Positions 26,408 through 36,381 of a stretch of DNA of 64,000 nucleotides are shown here, one piece after another (position 1 is the first letter of the stretch; every line of letters begins with the position of its first letter). Source of the DNA: Trueperella sp. (GTDB lineage: Bacteria > Actinomycetota > Actinomycetes > Actinomycetales > Actinomycetaceae); NCBI GenBank assembly GCA_030532125.1, contig JAUNLU010000002.1, forward strand, positions 179,907 to 243,906. The letters run 5' to 3'. A program made the translations under genes and the position numbers. The notes beneath the pieces were generated by a model that saw nothing but the letters and a program-made list of their open reading frames with translations, was not told the origin of the DNA and made no database searches.

Positions 26408-29400
26408 ATGCCACGGCGTAATGATATTTCTTCGATTCTTGTTATCGGCTCGGGACCGATCGTTATTGGGCAGGCCTGCGAATTTGACTATTCTGGCACC
26501 CAGGCGTGCCGGGTACTTAAAGCAGAGGGCTACCGGGTAATTCTGGTTAATTCCAATCCCGCTACGATCATGACGGACCCGGATTTAGCGGATGCTACCT
26601 ATATTGAGCCAATCACCTCCGCAGTGTTAGAGGACGTAATTGCCCGCGAGCGCCCAGATGCGCTGTTGGCAACTTTGGGCGGACAGACGGCGTTGAACGC
26701 AGCGACCGCACTTCACGACGCCGGGATCCTGGAAAAATATGGAGTCGAGGTACTGGGCGCCAGTATTGACACCATCCGTAAAGGGGAAGACCGTGAAGCA
26801 TTCAAGGAAGTAGTTAGTGCCTGTGGCGGCGAAAGTGCGCGCTCGTTTATTGCCCACACTTTGGCGGAGTGCCATGCCGCGGCAGACCAACTGGGATACC
26901 CCCTGGTGGTGCGCCCCTCGTATACGATGGGCGGGCTCGGGTCGGGGCTAGCGTGGACGCCAGAGGAAATGGAGCGCATCGTCGGTGCTGGTTTCCACTA
27001 TTCACCTACTGCTGAAGTACTGCTAGAAGAGTCCATTTTGGGCTGGAAAGAAATTGAGCTAGAAGTTATTCGAGATCGAGTAAATAACGCCATTATGGTG
27101 TGTTCGATTGAAAATGTGGATCCAGTGGGGGCCCACACCGGTGACTCCATCACGCTTGCTCCCGCACTGACTCTGGCAGATTCTGAAATGCGGCAGTTGC
27201 GGGAATTAGGTATCGCCATCGTCCAAGAGGTCGGGCTCGATGCCGGTGGCTGTAATATCCAGTTCGCCGTCGACCCACACACTGGGCGAGTTATCGTGAT
27301 CGAAATGAACCCGCGGGTTTCCCGGTCTTCGGCATTAGCTTCTAAGGCTACTGGGGTGCCGATCGCTAAAATCACCGCCAAGCTGGCCATTGGATATACC
27401 CTGGATGAAATCGAAAACGACATCACTGGTTTGCCGCTTTCGGCAGGCGACCCGGCAGTTGACTATGTAGTAGTCAAAGTTCCGCGTTTTGCATTTGAGA
27501 AATTCCCAGACGCCGATCCCACTATCACCACCACAATGAAGTCAGTGGGGGAGGCAATGTCACTGGGGCGCAACTTCGCTGAATCCTTGCAAAAAGCTAT
27601 GCGCTCAATCGATAAGAAGGGCGCCACCTTCCATTGGCGGGGCACGGTAACTGCAGCTGAGGCGGCGCAATTAGTGGCAGCCAGCGCCACTCCTACCGAA
27701 AATCGCCTGATTGACATTCAACAGGCACTGCGCGGGGGAGCTAATCCGGCAGAAATCAGTGCCACCTCGCAGATAGATCCGTGGTTTATTGACCAGATTG
27801 TGCTGCTAAATGAGATCGCGCAACAGATTGCTGACACAGAGGGGCTAGATCCAGAACTGCTTCGGCTAGCAAAGCGCCACGGTTTTTCCGATCGGCAAAT
27901 TGCAGAAATTAGAGGTATTGGGGAGAGTACCGTGCGGGAAATCCGCAACGCCTACCAGCTGCATCCGGTTTACAAAATGGTAGATACCTGTGCTGGCACA
28001 GTAGAAGCCGCCACCCCATATCTGTACTCCAGTTACGACGGCGAAACTGAAGTGACGCCGCGGGAACGCCCGGCTGTGCTAATCCTTGGCTCGGGGCCAA
28101 ACCGAATTGGGCAGGGCTTAGAGTTTGACTACTCCTGTGTACAGGCCACGTTTGCCTTACGCGGCAAATATGAAACTGTGATGATTAACTGCAACCCGGA
28201 AACGGTATCCACCGACTACGACATCTCCGATCGGCTCTACTTTGAGCCGTTGACGCTGGAAGACGTATTGGAAGTTTACCGGGCAGAACTAGCTGCGGGT
28301 CCCGTTGCCGGAGTTATCGTACAGCTAGGCGGGCAAACCCCGCTGTCATTGGCCGGGGATCTGGCGGAGGCAGGGGTGCCGATAGTCGGCACTTCGCCGG
28401 AAGCTATTGATGCGGCCGAAGATCGCAAACTATTTGGCGGGGTATTGGCTGAAGCGGGGTTAACCGCACCAGAATGGGGGACTGCAGTAGCCGATGCCCA
28501 AGCAATTGAAGTAGCTGAACAAATCGGATATCCAGTACTAGTCCGCCCCTCCTATGTATTGGGTGGGCGCGGCATGCGTATCGTGTACTCGCGCGCTGAT
28601 CTGCTGGACTATTTAGCCAGCCACGAGACGGAAAAGACGGATGCGTCGCGGATTTCTGCGCCGCTGCTGATTGACCGTTTCCTGGACGACGCCACTGAAT
28701 TAGACGTTGATGCGCTATTTGACGGTGAAGAGCTGTTTATGGGCGGCATCATGGAACACATCGAAGAAGCCGGGGTACACTCGGGCGATTCGGCTGCCGT
28801 ATTGCCTCCGCTGACGCTCTCTGATGCCATGGTGCAGCGGATTGTGGAAGCTACCGAACTGATTGCCCGCGGGGTGCAGGTGCGCGGTCTGGTCAATATC
28901 CAGTTTGCGCTGCAATCTAATGTGCTCTATGTAATTGAAGCCAATCCGCGTGCTTCGCGTACCGTACCGTTCGTCTCAAAAGCCACTGGCTTCCCGCTGG
29001 CTTCGGCAGCAACTCGCATTATGCTGGGCGAAACTATTGCGGAACTGAAAGCCGATGGTACTTTGCCCGAACATGATGCTCGGGTAGAAGTACCGGGTGC
29101 ACCTATTGCCGTGAAAGAGGCGGTATTGCCCTTTAAGCGCTTCCTTACCCGCAAAGGTCTAGTAGTGGATACCGTGCTTGGTCCGGAGATGCGGTCCACT
29201 GGCGAGGTGATGGGGATGGATTCCACGTTCCCCACTGCTTTCGCCAAGTCACAGGCCGGAGCACACAATGGCTTGCCAATCGAAGGTGCGCTATTTGTAT
29301 CCGTTGCCGATCAAGACAAGGGCGCAATTATTTTCCCAGCACTGCAGCTGGCAGATATGGGATTCACTATCTACGCCACCACCGGCACTGCCGCTGTGCT

Positions 29401-29707
29401 GCGGCGCTATGGGATTAGCGCTATGTCAGTTGCGAAGATTTCCGAACGGGAAGCTGGTGCCACCTCGGATGTGGAGCAGACTGTCGTCGATCTCATCCAA
29501 TCTGGAAAAGTGAATATGGTGGTCAACACTCCAAATGGTAAAGGAGACCGCGCAGACGGCTACTTAATCCGGGCAGCTACTACCGCATCAGATATTCCGA
29601 TTATGACCACTGCTTCTGAGTTTTCTGCAGCTGCGGCAGCGATGAAGAACCAGCGCACTCACAAGTTCGCTGTTAAAACTCTGCAAGAACACCACGAGGA
29701 GCACTGA
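26408..29707 (+). CDS. carB: Carbamoyl-phosphate synthase large subunit
   Basis: CarB makes carbamoyl phosphate from bicarbonate, ammonia and two ATP, feeding pyrimidine and arginine synthesis. The 1099-residue protein has the two homologous ATP-grasp halves, each beginning with GSGP ([17 protein letters not shown], about 14-30; [17 protein letters not shown], about 565-580). It has [24 protein letters not shown] and the equivalent [23 protein letters not shown]-terminal MGS-like allosteric domain follows (about 950-1080: [23 protein letters not shown]). Length and motifs are complete, so the large subunit looks active. It overlaps pyrF (shared base near 29707). It is paired with a glutaminase-less CarA. 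Confidence 0.97.
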   Translation: MPRRNDISSILVIGSGPIVIGQACEFDYSGTQACRVLKAEGYRVILVNSNPATIMTDPDLADATYIEPITSAVLEDVIARERPDALLATLGGQTALNAATALHDAGILEKYGVEVLGASIDTIRKGEDREAFKEVVSACGGESARSFIAHTLAECHAAADQLGYPLVVRPSYTMGGLGSGLAWTPEEMERIVGAGFHYSPTAEVLLEESILGWKEIELEVIRDRVNNAIMVCSIENVDPVGAHTGDSITLAPALTLADSEMRQLRELGIAIVQEVGLDAGGCNIQFAVDPHTGRVIVIEMNPRVSRSSALASKATGVPIAKITAKLAIGYTLDEIENDITGLPLSAGDPAVDYVVVKVPRFAFEKFPDADPTITTTMKSVGEAMSLGRNFAESLQKAMRSIDKKGATFHWRGTVTAAEAAQLVAASATPTENRLIDIQQALRGGANPAEISATSQIDPWFIDQIVLLNEIAQQIADTEGLDPELLRLAKRHGFSDRQIAEIRGIGESTVREIRNAYQLHPVYKMVDTCAGTVEAATPYLYSSYDGETEVTPRERPAVLILGSGPNRIGQGLEFDYSCVQATFALRGKYETVMINCNPETVSTDYDISDRLYFEPLTLEDVLEVYRAELAAGPVAGVIVQLGGQTPLSLAGDLAEAGVPIVGTSPEAIDAAEDRKLFGGVLAEAGLTAPEWGTAVADAQAIEVAEQIGYPVLVRPSYVLGGRGMRIVYSRADLLDYLASHETEKTDASRISAPLLIDRFLDDATELDVDALFDGEELFMGGIMEHIEEAGVHSGDSAAVLPPLTLSDAMVQRIVEATELIARGVQVRGLVNIQFALQSNVLYVIEANPRASRTVPFVSKATGFPLASAATRIMLGETIAELKADGTLPEHDARVEVPGAPIAVKEAVLPFKRFLTRKGLVVDTVLGPEMRSTGEVMGMDSTFPTAFAKSQAGAHNGLPIEGALFVSVADQDKGAIIFPALQLADMGFTIYATTGTAAVLRRYGISAMSVAKISEREAGATSDVEQTVVDLIQSGKVNMVVNTPNGKGDRADGYLIRAATTASDIPIMTTASEFSAAAAAMKNQRTHKFAVKTLQEHHEEH

Positions 29708-30534
29708 TGAGTTACGGAGAAATTCAGCTCGAATACATGAACCGTTACGGCGCAGTTTGCGCCGGTATTGACCCGCATCCGCAGCTATTGCGCGATTGGG
29801 AACTGACCGAAGACGCCGCCGGATTGCGCGAGTTTTCACTGCGCACAGTGGAAGCGTTAGCCGGGGAAGTAGCTGCGGTGAAACCGCAGTCAGCGTTTTT
29901 TGAACGTTTTGGAGCCGCCGGTATTGCGGTGCTAGAAGAAGTGCTAGACGCTGCGCGCGCATTTTCACTGCTCTCCATATTGGATGTAAAACGTGGCGAT
30001 ATCGGGTCCACCATGGCAGGCTATGCGCATGCCTATTTAGCCGCTGACTCGCCGTTACGGGCCGATGCCATAACGCTCAGCCCCTATCTGGGGCCAGCTT
30101 CCTTGCTGCCCACGATTAATTTTGCGGCTGCACAGGGTCGGGGAGTGTATGTGTTGGCATTGACTTCCAATCCAGAAGCAGTACAGCTGCAGCATCTAGG
30201 TGGGCAGCATTCAGTGGCTCGTGCCGTAGTGGAAACTATGCGTCAAGCTAATGGCGATGCCAATCCGGGACCGGTGGGGATCGTCGTAGGTGCCACAGTG
30301 GGAGATGCGCCGCAGCGCTTGCAGCTCGATTTAGCGCATTACAATGGCATAATTTTGGCCCCCGGAGTAGGTGCTCAAGGGGCAGGTGCCGCGGAAATAG
30401 CCGCAGTTTACGGTCGGGAATCCTATGTGTTGGCGTCAGCATCTCGATCGATTCTGGCAGCAGGACCGCGCCCAGATGAACTACGTAGTGCTGCCCGAGC
30501 GGTAAAAGAGCAGGTAAAGGCGGCGCGTGCCTAA
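29707..30534 (+). CDS. pyrF: Orotidine 5'-phosphate decarboxylase
   Basis: OMP decarboxylase makes UMP in the last step of de novo pyrimidine synthesis. The 275-residue protein is of the longer actinobacterial (type 2) form: CAGIDPHPQLLRDW near the start, VKPQSAFFERFG (about 58-69), LSILDVKRGDIGSTMAGYA with the catalytic DxKxxD (about 96), and a late APGVGAQGAGAAEI phosphate-binding segment. It overlaps carB and ends the pyr operon. pyrD and pyrE are not in the window. Confidence 0.95.
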   Translation: MSYGEIQLEYMNRYGAVCAGIDPHPQLLRDWELTEDAAGLREFSLRTVEALAGEVAAVKPQSAFFERFGAAGIAVLEEVLDAARAFSLLSILDVKRGDIGSTMAGYAHAYLAADSPLRADAITLSPYLGPASLLPTINFAAAQGRGVYVLALTSNPEAVQLQHLGGQHSVARAVVETMRQANGDANPGPVGIVVGATVGDAPQRLQLDLAHYNGIILAPGVGAQGAGAAEIAAVYGRESYVLASASRSILAAGPRPDELRSAARAVKEQVKAARA

Positions 30535-30614
30535 AAAATCTCAACTTACGCCACCCGCCTGACCTGCGGAAATGCAGATGTTGTGATTTATTAGGAATTA
30601 AATCCCGCTAAATA

Positions 30615-30635
30615 CCCAACTTGCGTGCAATTGGG
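30615..30635 (+). other. Hairpin after the pyr operon
   Basis: CCCAA-c-TTGC pairs with GCAA-TTGGG around a GT loop (one bulged C), followed by GCTTATTAT. This could be a weak terminator of the pyr operon or part of the mihF control region. It lies in the 145-bp gap between pyrF and mihF. Confidence 0.4.
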
Positions 30636-30679
30636 GCTTATTATGTGGTTATTAGCACATTAATCAAAGGAGACTCACT

Positions 30680-30991
30680 ATGGCGCTGCCAGAGCTAACC
30701 CCGGAACAACGTCAAGCTGCTCTTGAGAAAGCAGCGGTAGTACGCCAGAAGCGTGCTGAGCTGAAGAAGCAACTCAAAGCTGGAGAGGTAAAACTTTCTG
30801 AAGTAGTGAAGCGTGCCAAGGACGATGAAATTATCGGAAAGATGCGTGTAAGCGCTCTTTTGACGGCTATGCCCGGAATTGGTCAAGCCAAGTGCGCATC
30901 CATTATGGATGAGATTGGCATTTCCGCTACGCGGCGCGTTGCTGGCCTTGGCCCGCACCAGCGCGAAGCTCTGATCGAGCTATTTGGCTGA
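30680..30991 (+). CDS. mihF: Actinobacterial integration host factor (mIHF)
   Basis: mIHF is an actinobacterium-specific nucleoid-associated DNA-binding protein, unrelated to HU/IHF folds. It is a single basic chain with an S13-like H2TH region. The 103-residue protein has ALPELTPEQRQAALEKAAVVRQKRAELKKQLKAGEVKLSEV and the DNA-binding VSALLTAMPGIGQAKCASIMDEIGISATRRVAGLGPHQREALIELF, matching family signatures. ATG 30680 is preceded by AAAGGAGA at good spacing. Its position before gmk and rpoZ is conserved in the phylum and is one of the strongest lineage markers here. Confidence 0.96.
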   Translation: MALPELTPEQRQAALEKAAVVRQKRAELKKQLKAGEVKLSEVVKRAKDDEIIGKMRVSALLTAMPGIGQAKCASIMDEIGISATRRVAGLGPHQREALIELFG

Positions 30992-31011
30992 GTCGTGGTG
31001 TGACCAGATAG

Positions 31012-31038
31012 GCGCCAGTTACCACGTAAAACTGGCGC
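31012..31038 (+). terminator. Probable terminator between mihF and gmk
   Basis: A perfect 9-bp stem, GCGCCAGTT (31012-31020) with AACTGGCGC (31030-31038), is followed by a short ACTTTCT tract. The T-run is weak, so partial termination is more likely than full termination. Confidence 0.55.
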
Positions 31039-31047
31039 ACTTTCTGG

Positions 31048-31053
31048 CACTAT
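31048..31053 (+). promoter_or_regulatory. Candidate leaderless -10 element of gmk
   Basis: CACTAT lies 6 nt before ATG 31060, directly after the stem described above. Confidence 0.4.
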
Positions 31054-31059
31054 GACTCT

Positions 31060-31620
31060 ATGAGATCCGCACACGCATTTGTTATCTGTGGCCCTACCGC
31101 AGTAGGCAAAGGCTGCATTATCGAGCAATTATTGCTGGCAGTGCCTGAGCTGTGGTACTCGGTATCTGCCACTACGCGCCACCCCCGCCCTGGGGAAGTA
31201 GAGGGAAAAAATTACTACTTCGTCACCCCAGAGCGTTTCGATGAACTAGTGGCTGCGGGCGGCATGCTGGAATGGGCGCAAGTACACGGTGAGCATCGCT
31301 ACGGTACGCCGCGCCAGCCCGTGACGGAAAAACTGGCTGCCGGGCGCGATGTATTGCTGGAACTAGATCTGGCTGGGGCGCGGCAAGTGCGGGAATCTCT
31401 GCCGCAAGCCATTCAAATTTTCGTTGCCCCACCCACCTGGCAAGAATTAGAAGCCAGATTGATCGGGCGGGGAACTGAATCTGAGGTAGAGCGCAATCGC
31501 CGCCTGCAAACCGCCAAGGTGGAATTGGCTGCGCAGGATGAATTTGATTATGTAATCGTTAACGATACCGTGGCACAAGCCACCGCAGAGCTAGTGCAAA
31601 TCGTCCGGGCAAACCAGTAG
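31060..31620 (+). CDS. gmk: Guanylate kinase
   Basis: Guanylate kinase phosphorylates GMP to GDP. The 186-residue protein shows a P-loop ICGPTAVGKGCIIEQLL (about 10-26), SATTRHPRPGEVEGKNYYFV with the GMP-binding residues (about 38-57), ERFDELVAAGGMLEWAQVHGEHRYGT (about 60-84), and a late RLQTAKVEL segment. The P-loop reads GPTAVGKG instead of the common GPSGVGKST, a modest divergence. Length fits the family. It starts in leaderless style. Confidence 0.94.
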   Translation: MRSAHAFVICGPTAVGKGCIIEQLLLAVPELWYSVSATTRHPRPGEVEGKNYYFVTPERFDELVAAGGMLEWAQVHGEHRYGTPRQPVTEKLAAGRDVLLELDLAGARQVRESLPQAIQIFVAPPTWQELEARLIGRGTESEVERNRRLQTAKVELAAQDEFDYVIVNDTVAQATAELVQIVRANQ

Positions 31621-31668
31621 AATTACGGGGCAGTGCGGTTCGGCCGCAAAATTTTTGAAAGGCAAACA

Positions 31669-31938
31669 TTGTTTGGAACTACTCCGCAACCAGAGGGCAT
31701 TACTTCTCCAGCGATTGACGAACTACTAGAAAAAGTAGATTCCAAGTACACGCTGGCTGTTTTTAGCGCCGCTCGTGCCCGCCAAATCAACTCTTATCGC
31801 CAAGAAATGAAATCTGGCGACGGCAATATCACCAATATTGGTCCGCTCGTCCCCGCCACTCCGGAAGAAAAGCCGCTATCACTGGCTTTGGCAGAGATCG
31901 TGGAGGACAAACTGGATATGGGTGCAGCTGGCGAATAA
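31669..31938 (+). CDS. rpoZ: RNA polymerase omega subunit
   Basis: Omega stabilises beta-prime in RNA polymerase. The protein is about 89 residues from TTG 31669 and reads [38 protein letters not shown], then [25 protein letters not shown], the actinobacterial omega signature. I chose TTG 31669 because AAAGG lies 6 nt upstream and homology begins just after it. An in-frame GTG at 31633 would add 12 residues of unlikely sequence. A strong terminator follows. In many relatives coaBC comes next; it is absent here. Confidence 0.93.
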   Translation: MFGTTPQPEGITSPAIDELLEKVDSKYTLAVFSAARARQINSYRQEMKSGDGNITNIGPLVPATPEEKPLSLALAEIVEDKLDMGAAGE

Positions 31939-31955
31939 GTCACAAACTACAGCAG

Positions 31956-31980
31956 CCTCCCTTCGGGGAGGTTTTTCTTT
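31956..31980 (+). terminator. Rho-independent terminator after rpoZ
   Basis: CCTCCC pairs with GGGAGG across a TTCG tetraloop, followed by TTTTTCTTT. This is a textbook terminator. Confidence 0.92.
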
Positions 31981-32007
31981 CTACCTGTATCTTCGCCCCT
32001 CAGGTAG
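31981..32007 (+). other. Hairpin in the metK leader
   Basis: CTACCTG (31981-31987) pairs with CAGGTAG (32001-32007) around a 13-nt loop, directly after the rpoZ terminator. It does not match a SAM riboswitch that I recognise. Confidence 0.35.
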
Positions 32008-32055
32008 CAACGGAACTAACTTTCCATACTGCGTCGTCAACTAACTGGAGTAGCA

Positions 32056-33231
32056 ATGAGACCCTTTACCTCAGAATCAGTCACTGAAGGTCATCCCGAT
32101 AAGGTTTGTGACCAGATTTCTGACACCATCCTGGACGCCATCTTGGAACAGGACAAACATGCCCGCGTGGCGATTGAAACTGCCATTACGACTGGGCTAG
32201 TACACGTCATCGGAGAAGTCACTACCTCGGCCTATGTTGAAATTCCACAGCTGGTGCGGGAAAAGATCAAGGCAATCGGCTATACCTCTTCAGAAATCGG
32301 ATTTGATGGTGCTTCTTGCGGTGTTTCGGTGTCTATTGGAGCCCAGTCGCCAGATATCGCGCAAACCGTCGACCGCTCTTTAGAGGCCCGCGGTGGGGAT
32401 GTGGATATTCTGGATCAGCAGGGAGCTGGCGATCAGGGGTTGATGTTTGGCTATGCCACCAATGAGACCGCCAATTTCATGCCACTGCCTATAGATCTAT
32501 CGCATCAACTGGCCCAGCGGCTGGCCCAGGTTCGCAAAACCGGGATAGTGCCCGGATTGCGACCAGACGGCAAGACCCAAGTGACAGTTAATTATGATGA
32601 CGCTGGAAAGCCAGTTGAGTTGGACACCGTCGTAATTTCTACCCAGCATGACCCAGATGTCAGCCAAGAATGGTTAACAAAAGCAATCACCGAACATGTT
32701 ATTTGGCCAGTGTTAGGTGACACTTGGGGCAAGCCGCAGCGCATTATCGTAAATCCATCTGGAAAGTTTGTTATTGGTGGTCCGCAGGGGGATGCTGGGC
32801 TCACCGGACGCAAAATTATCGTCGATACCTATGGCGGTATGGCACGCCACGGCGGTGGGGCTTTCTCCGGAAAAGATCCGTCAAAAGTGGATCGATCCGC
32901 CGCTTATGCAGCGCGTTGGGTAGCTAAGAATGTGGTGGCTGCCGAACTGGCTGAGCGATGTGAAATCCAGGTGGCTTATGCCATCGGTAAGGCACAACCT
33001 GTTTCCGTGCGGGTAGAAACTTTCGGCACTCATCAAGTGGATCCGGAACGGATCAGCGCAGCTATTCAACAAGTTTTTGACTTGCGGCCAGCAGCGATTG
33101 TGCGGGATCTGGACCTTTTGCGTCCTATCTACGGCACTACTGCCAGCTACGGGCATTTCGGGCGCGAACTCGACGAGTTCACTTGGGAAAAAACCAATCG
33201 GGTAACTGAACTGCTTACCGCCATTAGCTAG
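32056..33231 (+). CDS. metK: S-adenosylmethionine synthetase
   Basis: MetK makes SAM from methionine and ATP. The 391-residue enzyme has the ATP-binding [16 protein letters not shown] (about 8-23), [12 protein letters not shown] (about 125-136) and the P-loop-like [21 protein letters not shown] (about 270-290). It ends with the usual [18 protein letters not shown] segment. Length is typical. ATG 32056 is preceded by CTGGAG at good spacing. It lies immediately after the rpoZ terminator, so it probably has its own promoter. Confidence 0.97.
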   Translation: MRPFTSESVTEGHPDKVCDQISDTILDAILEQDKHARVAIETAITTGLVHVIGEVTTSAYVEIPQLVREKIKAIGYTSSEIGFDGASCGVSVSIGAQSPDIAQTVDRSLEARGGDVDILDQQGAGDQGLMFGYATNETANFMPLPIDLSHQLAQRLAQVRKTGIVPGLRPDGKTQVTVNYDDAGKPVELDTVVISTQHDPDVSQEWLTKAITEHVIWPVLGDTWGKPQRIIVNPSGKFVIGGPQGDAGLTGRKIIVDTYGGMARHGGGAFSGKDPSKVDRSAAYAARWVAKNVVAAELAERCEIQVAYAIGKAQPVSVRVETFGTHQVDPERISAAIQQVFDLRPAAIVRDLDLLRPIYGTTASYGHFGRELDEFTWEKTNRVTELLTAIS

Positions 33232-33272
33232 TACTTGCGTATTTCGGGTCAGATAAATCGAGCTAGCCGTGG

Positions 33273-33278
33273 TTGAAT
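33273..33278 (+). promoter_or_regulatory. Candidate leaderless -10 element of priA
   Basis: TTGAAT is 6 nt before ATG 33285. pepN shows the same hexamer and spacing on the other strand. Confidence 0.4.
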
Positions 33279-33284
33279 AATGCC

Positions 33285-35354
33285 ATGAGTGGGGCACTAT
33301 TCGATTTACCTGATATGCAGCGGCAAGACTCTCTCTTGGCGCTGGAACCGGTGTCCCAAAAGATCACTGCTAAATTTGCAAATCCCGTGGCGCGAGTTTT
33401 GTTGAATATGCCGCAGCCACATATGGACCAACTATTCGATTACGAAATACCAGAAAAATATGCCGATGTTCCGCTCGGTGCCCGAGTTCAGGTTGAAGTT
33501 GGGGCACGGAAAGTCGATGGCTTCCTAATTGAACGCACTGATCTCACGTTGGTAGGGCATAAACTGCGCCCGCTACACCGCGTATATTCTTATCTGGCTG
33601 TTTTCCCGCCCGCCACTTATCAGTTATGCCGCAATATTGCCCGGCAGCAAATCTCTTCCCGGGCGGCAGTAGCGGCATTAGCGGTACCGCGGCGCCACGC
33701 CCGGGTGGAAAAAGAATTTGACCCTAGCCCGGTAGTGCATCCGAACTGGACCGTACCGGAACCGAGCAGCTGGAATGACTACCCCGCCGGTGCAGAATTT
33801 TTAGCGGAGTTACCAGCTGGATCGCCGCGCGCTGCGGTGCAAATGCTGCCCGGTCATAACGCCGTCGATCTTATTATTCCGGCAGTACAAGCCACCCTGT
33901 CTGGCGGGAGAGGGGTGCAAATAGTAGCCCCTACACCAGTTGCGGCAGCCCGCTACCAGCAGAAATTAGCTGTTGCTTTCCCCGGTGAGCGCATCGCCCT
34001 TTTCACGTCGCAGCAAGCACATGCAGATCGCTACCTCAATTTCCTGAAAGTGCTCACGGGACAAGCTCGAATAGTAGTGGGAACGCGAGTTGCGGCTTGG
34101 GCACCTTTGCCGCAGCTCGGCTTGGCTATTTTGCTCGATGACCAACACTCAGCACATGCGGAACCGCGGAACCCCTATGTGCATACTCGCCAGATCCTCC
34201 GCGAAGCCTGCGATATTGCCGACGCCGCTTTTTTGGCACTCAACTATGGGCCTACGGTGGCATTGGCGGAATTTGCTGCCACTGGCTGGTTGCGCCAGCT
34301 CAGCCCGGCAGAATCAAAGCGCCGCACTGAGGTGGCGCAAATAATGTCCGCCAATGATTTTAGGCTAGAAGGGCTGGACGTAGCGCGGATGCCGTCTGCT
34401 ATGTTCGCAGTGGTGCGCGCTGGATTGGAAAACGGTTCGGTACTGATTTTGGTGCCTAGATCTGGGTATCTAACTGCAGTTTCCTGCAATGCGTGCCGAG
34501 AGCTGGCGCGCTGCCCATATTGTGAGGGACAGCTGGAAATACCAGGACCGCGGGCGTTGCCTAAATGCACTCGCTGTAGTTCCCAAGTAGATTTTGTGTG
34601 CCCAAACTGTGGCGGCAAACAATTGCGGGCAGTGCGCATTGGGTCGCAACGCACTGCACAAGAGATTGGGCGCGCATTTCCTGGCACAGTAATTCAGCTA
34701 GCTGGGGTGGGGGAGTCTAGTGCGGAAATAACTGGGCGCCGGATTGTAGTAGCAACTCCGGGAGTAATACCGCCTGCCCAAACCGGGTATGCCGCTGGAG
34801 TGGTACTAGATGCTAGATATCTGTTGCACGCTAACCGGCTCGAATCGGAAGGGTATTTTTTGCGCGATCTAGCGCATATGGCACACCAAGTGCGCCCGCG
34901 GCGGCAAAAGGGCAAAATCCTAGTGGTGGGGGATATCAGCAATGAGCTGATAACTGTAGCTGCCCGCTGGGACTTTGCCGCCTGGTCTGCGGCACAACTG
35001 CAACAGCGTGCGAGTTTAGCGCTGCCGCCCACCGCCACCTGGGTGGAACTACTTGGACCTCAGCGGGACATAGCCCACCTGCTGAGTACTATTCGCACCC
35101 ATGCACTAGACGCCGGCCGGGTGCTGACTGCTGATATTCCGCTGGATGCGTTGCTAAGCGGCGGTATCCATGACCTCATTCCCGGCATGGCAGTACTCGG
35201 TCCCCGCGAAACTCGCGCTGGCACAGTGGCATATCTGCGCTTCCCACATGCTGACCGAGAGGCGAATACTGCGCTAATCGCCGCTGCAGTGCGCGAGAAC
35301 TCTATCCACCACTCGGCTCGGGCAGTGCGGGTGCGAATCGATCCGCAACTCTAG
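33285..35354 (+). CDS. priA: Helicase-motif-deficient PriA (primosomal protein N')
   Basis: PriA reloads the replisome at collapsed forks. This protein of about 689 residues keeps the 3'-DNA-binding N-terminal domain (VARVLLNMPQPHMDQLFDYEIPEKY) and the zinc-binding cysteines (CNACRELARCPYCEG, CTRCSSQVDFVCPNC, about 400-445). It lacks the helicase ATPase motifs: the Walker A region reads QMLPGHNAVDLIIPAV with no GKT, and the DEAH-box position reads LLDDQHS. Loss of helicase motifs is known in actinobacterial PriA, so it probably acts as a scaffold or loader. ATG 33285 is supported by its upstream hexamer. Confidence 0.88.
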   Translation: MSGALFDLPDMQRQDSLLALEPVSQKITAKFANPVARVLLNMPQPHMDQLFDYEIPEKYADVPLGARVQVEVGARKVDGFLIERTDLTLVGHKLRPLHRVYSYLAVFPPATYQLCRNIARQQISSRAAVAALAVPRRHARVEKEFDPSPVVHPNWTVPEPSSWNDYPAGAEFLAELPAGSPRAAVQMLPGHNAVDLIIPAVQATLSGGRGVQIVAPTPVAAARYQQKLAVAFPGERIALFTSQQAHADRYLNFLKVLTGQARIVVGTRVAAWAPLPQLGLAILLDDQHSAHAEPRNPYVHTRQILREACDIADAAFLALNYGPTVALAEFAATGWLRQLSPAESKRRTEVAQIMSANDFRLEGLDVARMPSAMFAVVRAGLENGSVLILVPRSGYLTAVSCNACRELARCPYCEGQLEIPGPRALPKCTRCSSQVDFVCPNCGGKQLRAVRIGSQRTAQEIGRAFPGTVIQLAGVGESSAEITGRRIVVATPGVIPPAQTGYAAGVVLDARYLLHANRLESEGYFLRDLAHMAHQVRPRRQKGKILVVGDISNELITVAARWDFAAWSAAQLQQRASLALPPTATWVELLGPQRDIAHLLSTIRTHALDAGRVLTADIPLDALLSGGIHDLIPGMAVLGPRETRAGTVAYLRFPHADREANTALIAAAVRENSIHHSARAVRVRIDPQL

Positions 35355-35400
35355 TTGTCTCTCGGCATGCCCACCTTGTGAACAGCGGCCCAGAACCCCG

Positions 35401-35406
35401 TAGAAT
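35401..35406 (+). promoter_or_regulatory. Candidate leaderless -10 element of fmt
   Basis: TAGAAT is 6 nt before GTG 35413, with no Shine-Dalgarno sequence between them. Confidence 0.55.
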
Positions 35407-35412
35407 TGCGGC

Positions 35413-36381
35413 GTGCGTATTATTTTTGCTGGAACTCCTGATGTGGCGGTGCCTTCATTGCACCAGTTAGTAGCGGAGCATGAAGTGATCGGAGTGCTAA
35501 CCCGACCACCAGCTCCGGTGGGTAGGAAGCGGGTGCTGACGGCGTCGGCAGTGCAGCAAGCGGCCCAAGAGCTCTCCCTTCCAGTACTCACTCCGCGCAC
35601 ATTGAAAGATACCGCTGTGCAGCAAGCAATTGCTGAGCTTAAGCCAGAAGCAATTGCGGTGGTTGCTTACGGTTTACTAGTTCCAGCTGATGCGCTAGCA
35701 ATACCCAAATACGGCTGGGTAAATCTGCATTTTTCGGCTTTGCCAAAGTGGCGCGGCGCTGCTCCGGTGCAGTACGCGCTGGCTGCTGGCGAAACTGAAA
35801 TCGGAACGAGTGTTTTCCAAATAACTGCTGGGCTCGACACGGGGCCAATTTTTAGCACTCAATTTTGGTCCGTGGATGCAGCTGCCACCGCTGATGCCGT
35901 ACTTACCCAGCTGGCACAATCAGGGGCTGCGCAGCTGTCGCATACGCTCAGCGATATTGCCGCTGGAGCAGTGCCGCGGGCACAAACTGGAGCTGCTTCC
36001 TATGCCCCCCGATTAACTAAAGACGACGCTGCAGTGGATTTTGCTTGGGAGGCACCGCGGGTGCGCTCTCTGATAAACGCAGTTACCCCAGCGCCAGGAG
36101 CATGGGCGCAGCTGCGGGGGCAACGAATTAAGCTAGGACCGGTGCAGCTAACGGACCAGGAGCCAATTCCCGCTGGGGAAATAACTCCAGATGGTCTGGT
36201 AGGAACTGGTACATCGCCCGTGCGACTAGGGCAGGTGTGTCCGGCTGGCAAACCGTGGATGGATGCACAATCATGGCTACGGGGGCTATCGGGGGAACTA
36301 AAATTTGACCCGAGTCCATCCCGCAACTCTAGACTGGGGATCCCGTGGCGGGAGGTGCACACTGATGTCTCGGCCAACTAA
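35413..36381 (+). CDS. fmt: Methionyl-tRNA formyltransferase
   Basis: Fmt formylates initiator Met-tRNA using 10-formyl-THF. The 322-residue protein begins RIIFAGTPDVAVPSL and shows the folate-binding signature VNLHFSALPKWRGAAPVQ, which follows the LLVPADALAIP segment (about 96-125). TSVFQITAGLDTGPIF supplies the usual conserved Asp. A C-terminal OB-like domain follows. GTG 35413 is the start, supported by the upstream -10-like hexamer. The 3' end overlaps rsmB by 17 bp. Confidence 0.95.
   Translation: MRIIFAGTPDVAVPSLHQLVAEHEVIGVLTRPPAPVGRKRVLTASAVQQAAQELSLPVLTPRTLKDTAVQQAIAELKPEAIAVVAYGLLVPADALAIPKYGWVNLHFSALPKWRGAAPVQYALAAGETEIGTSVFQITAGLDTGPIFSTQFWSVDAAATADAVLTQLAQSGAAQLSHTLSDIAAGAVPRAQTGAASYAPRLTKDDAAVDFAWEAPRVRSLINAVTPAPGAWAQLRGQRIKLGPVQLTDQEPIPAGEITPDGLVGTGTSPVRLGQVCPAGKPWMDAQSWLRGLSGELKFDPSPSRNSRLGIPWREVHTDVSAN

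Noticed and set aside
26380..26420. carA read as a frameshifted full-length gene
   Set aside because: There are only 3 bp between the carA stop and carB, and no amidotransferase sequence in any frame nearby, so this is a deletion and not a frameshift.
31939..32055. SAM riboswitch before metK
   Set aside because: Only a simple 7-bp stem is present, with no SAM aptamer core that I recognise.
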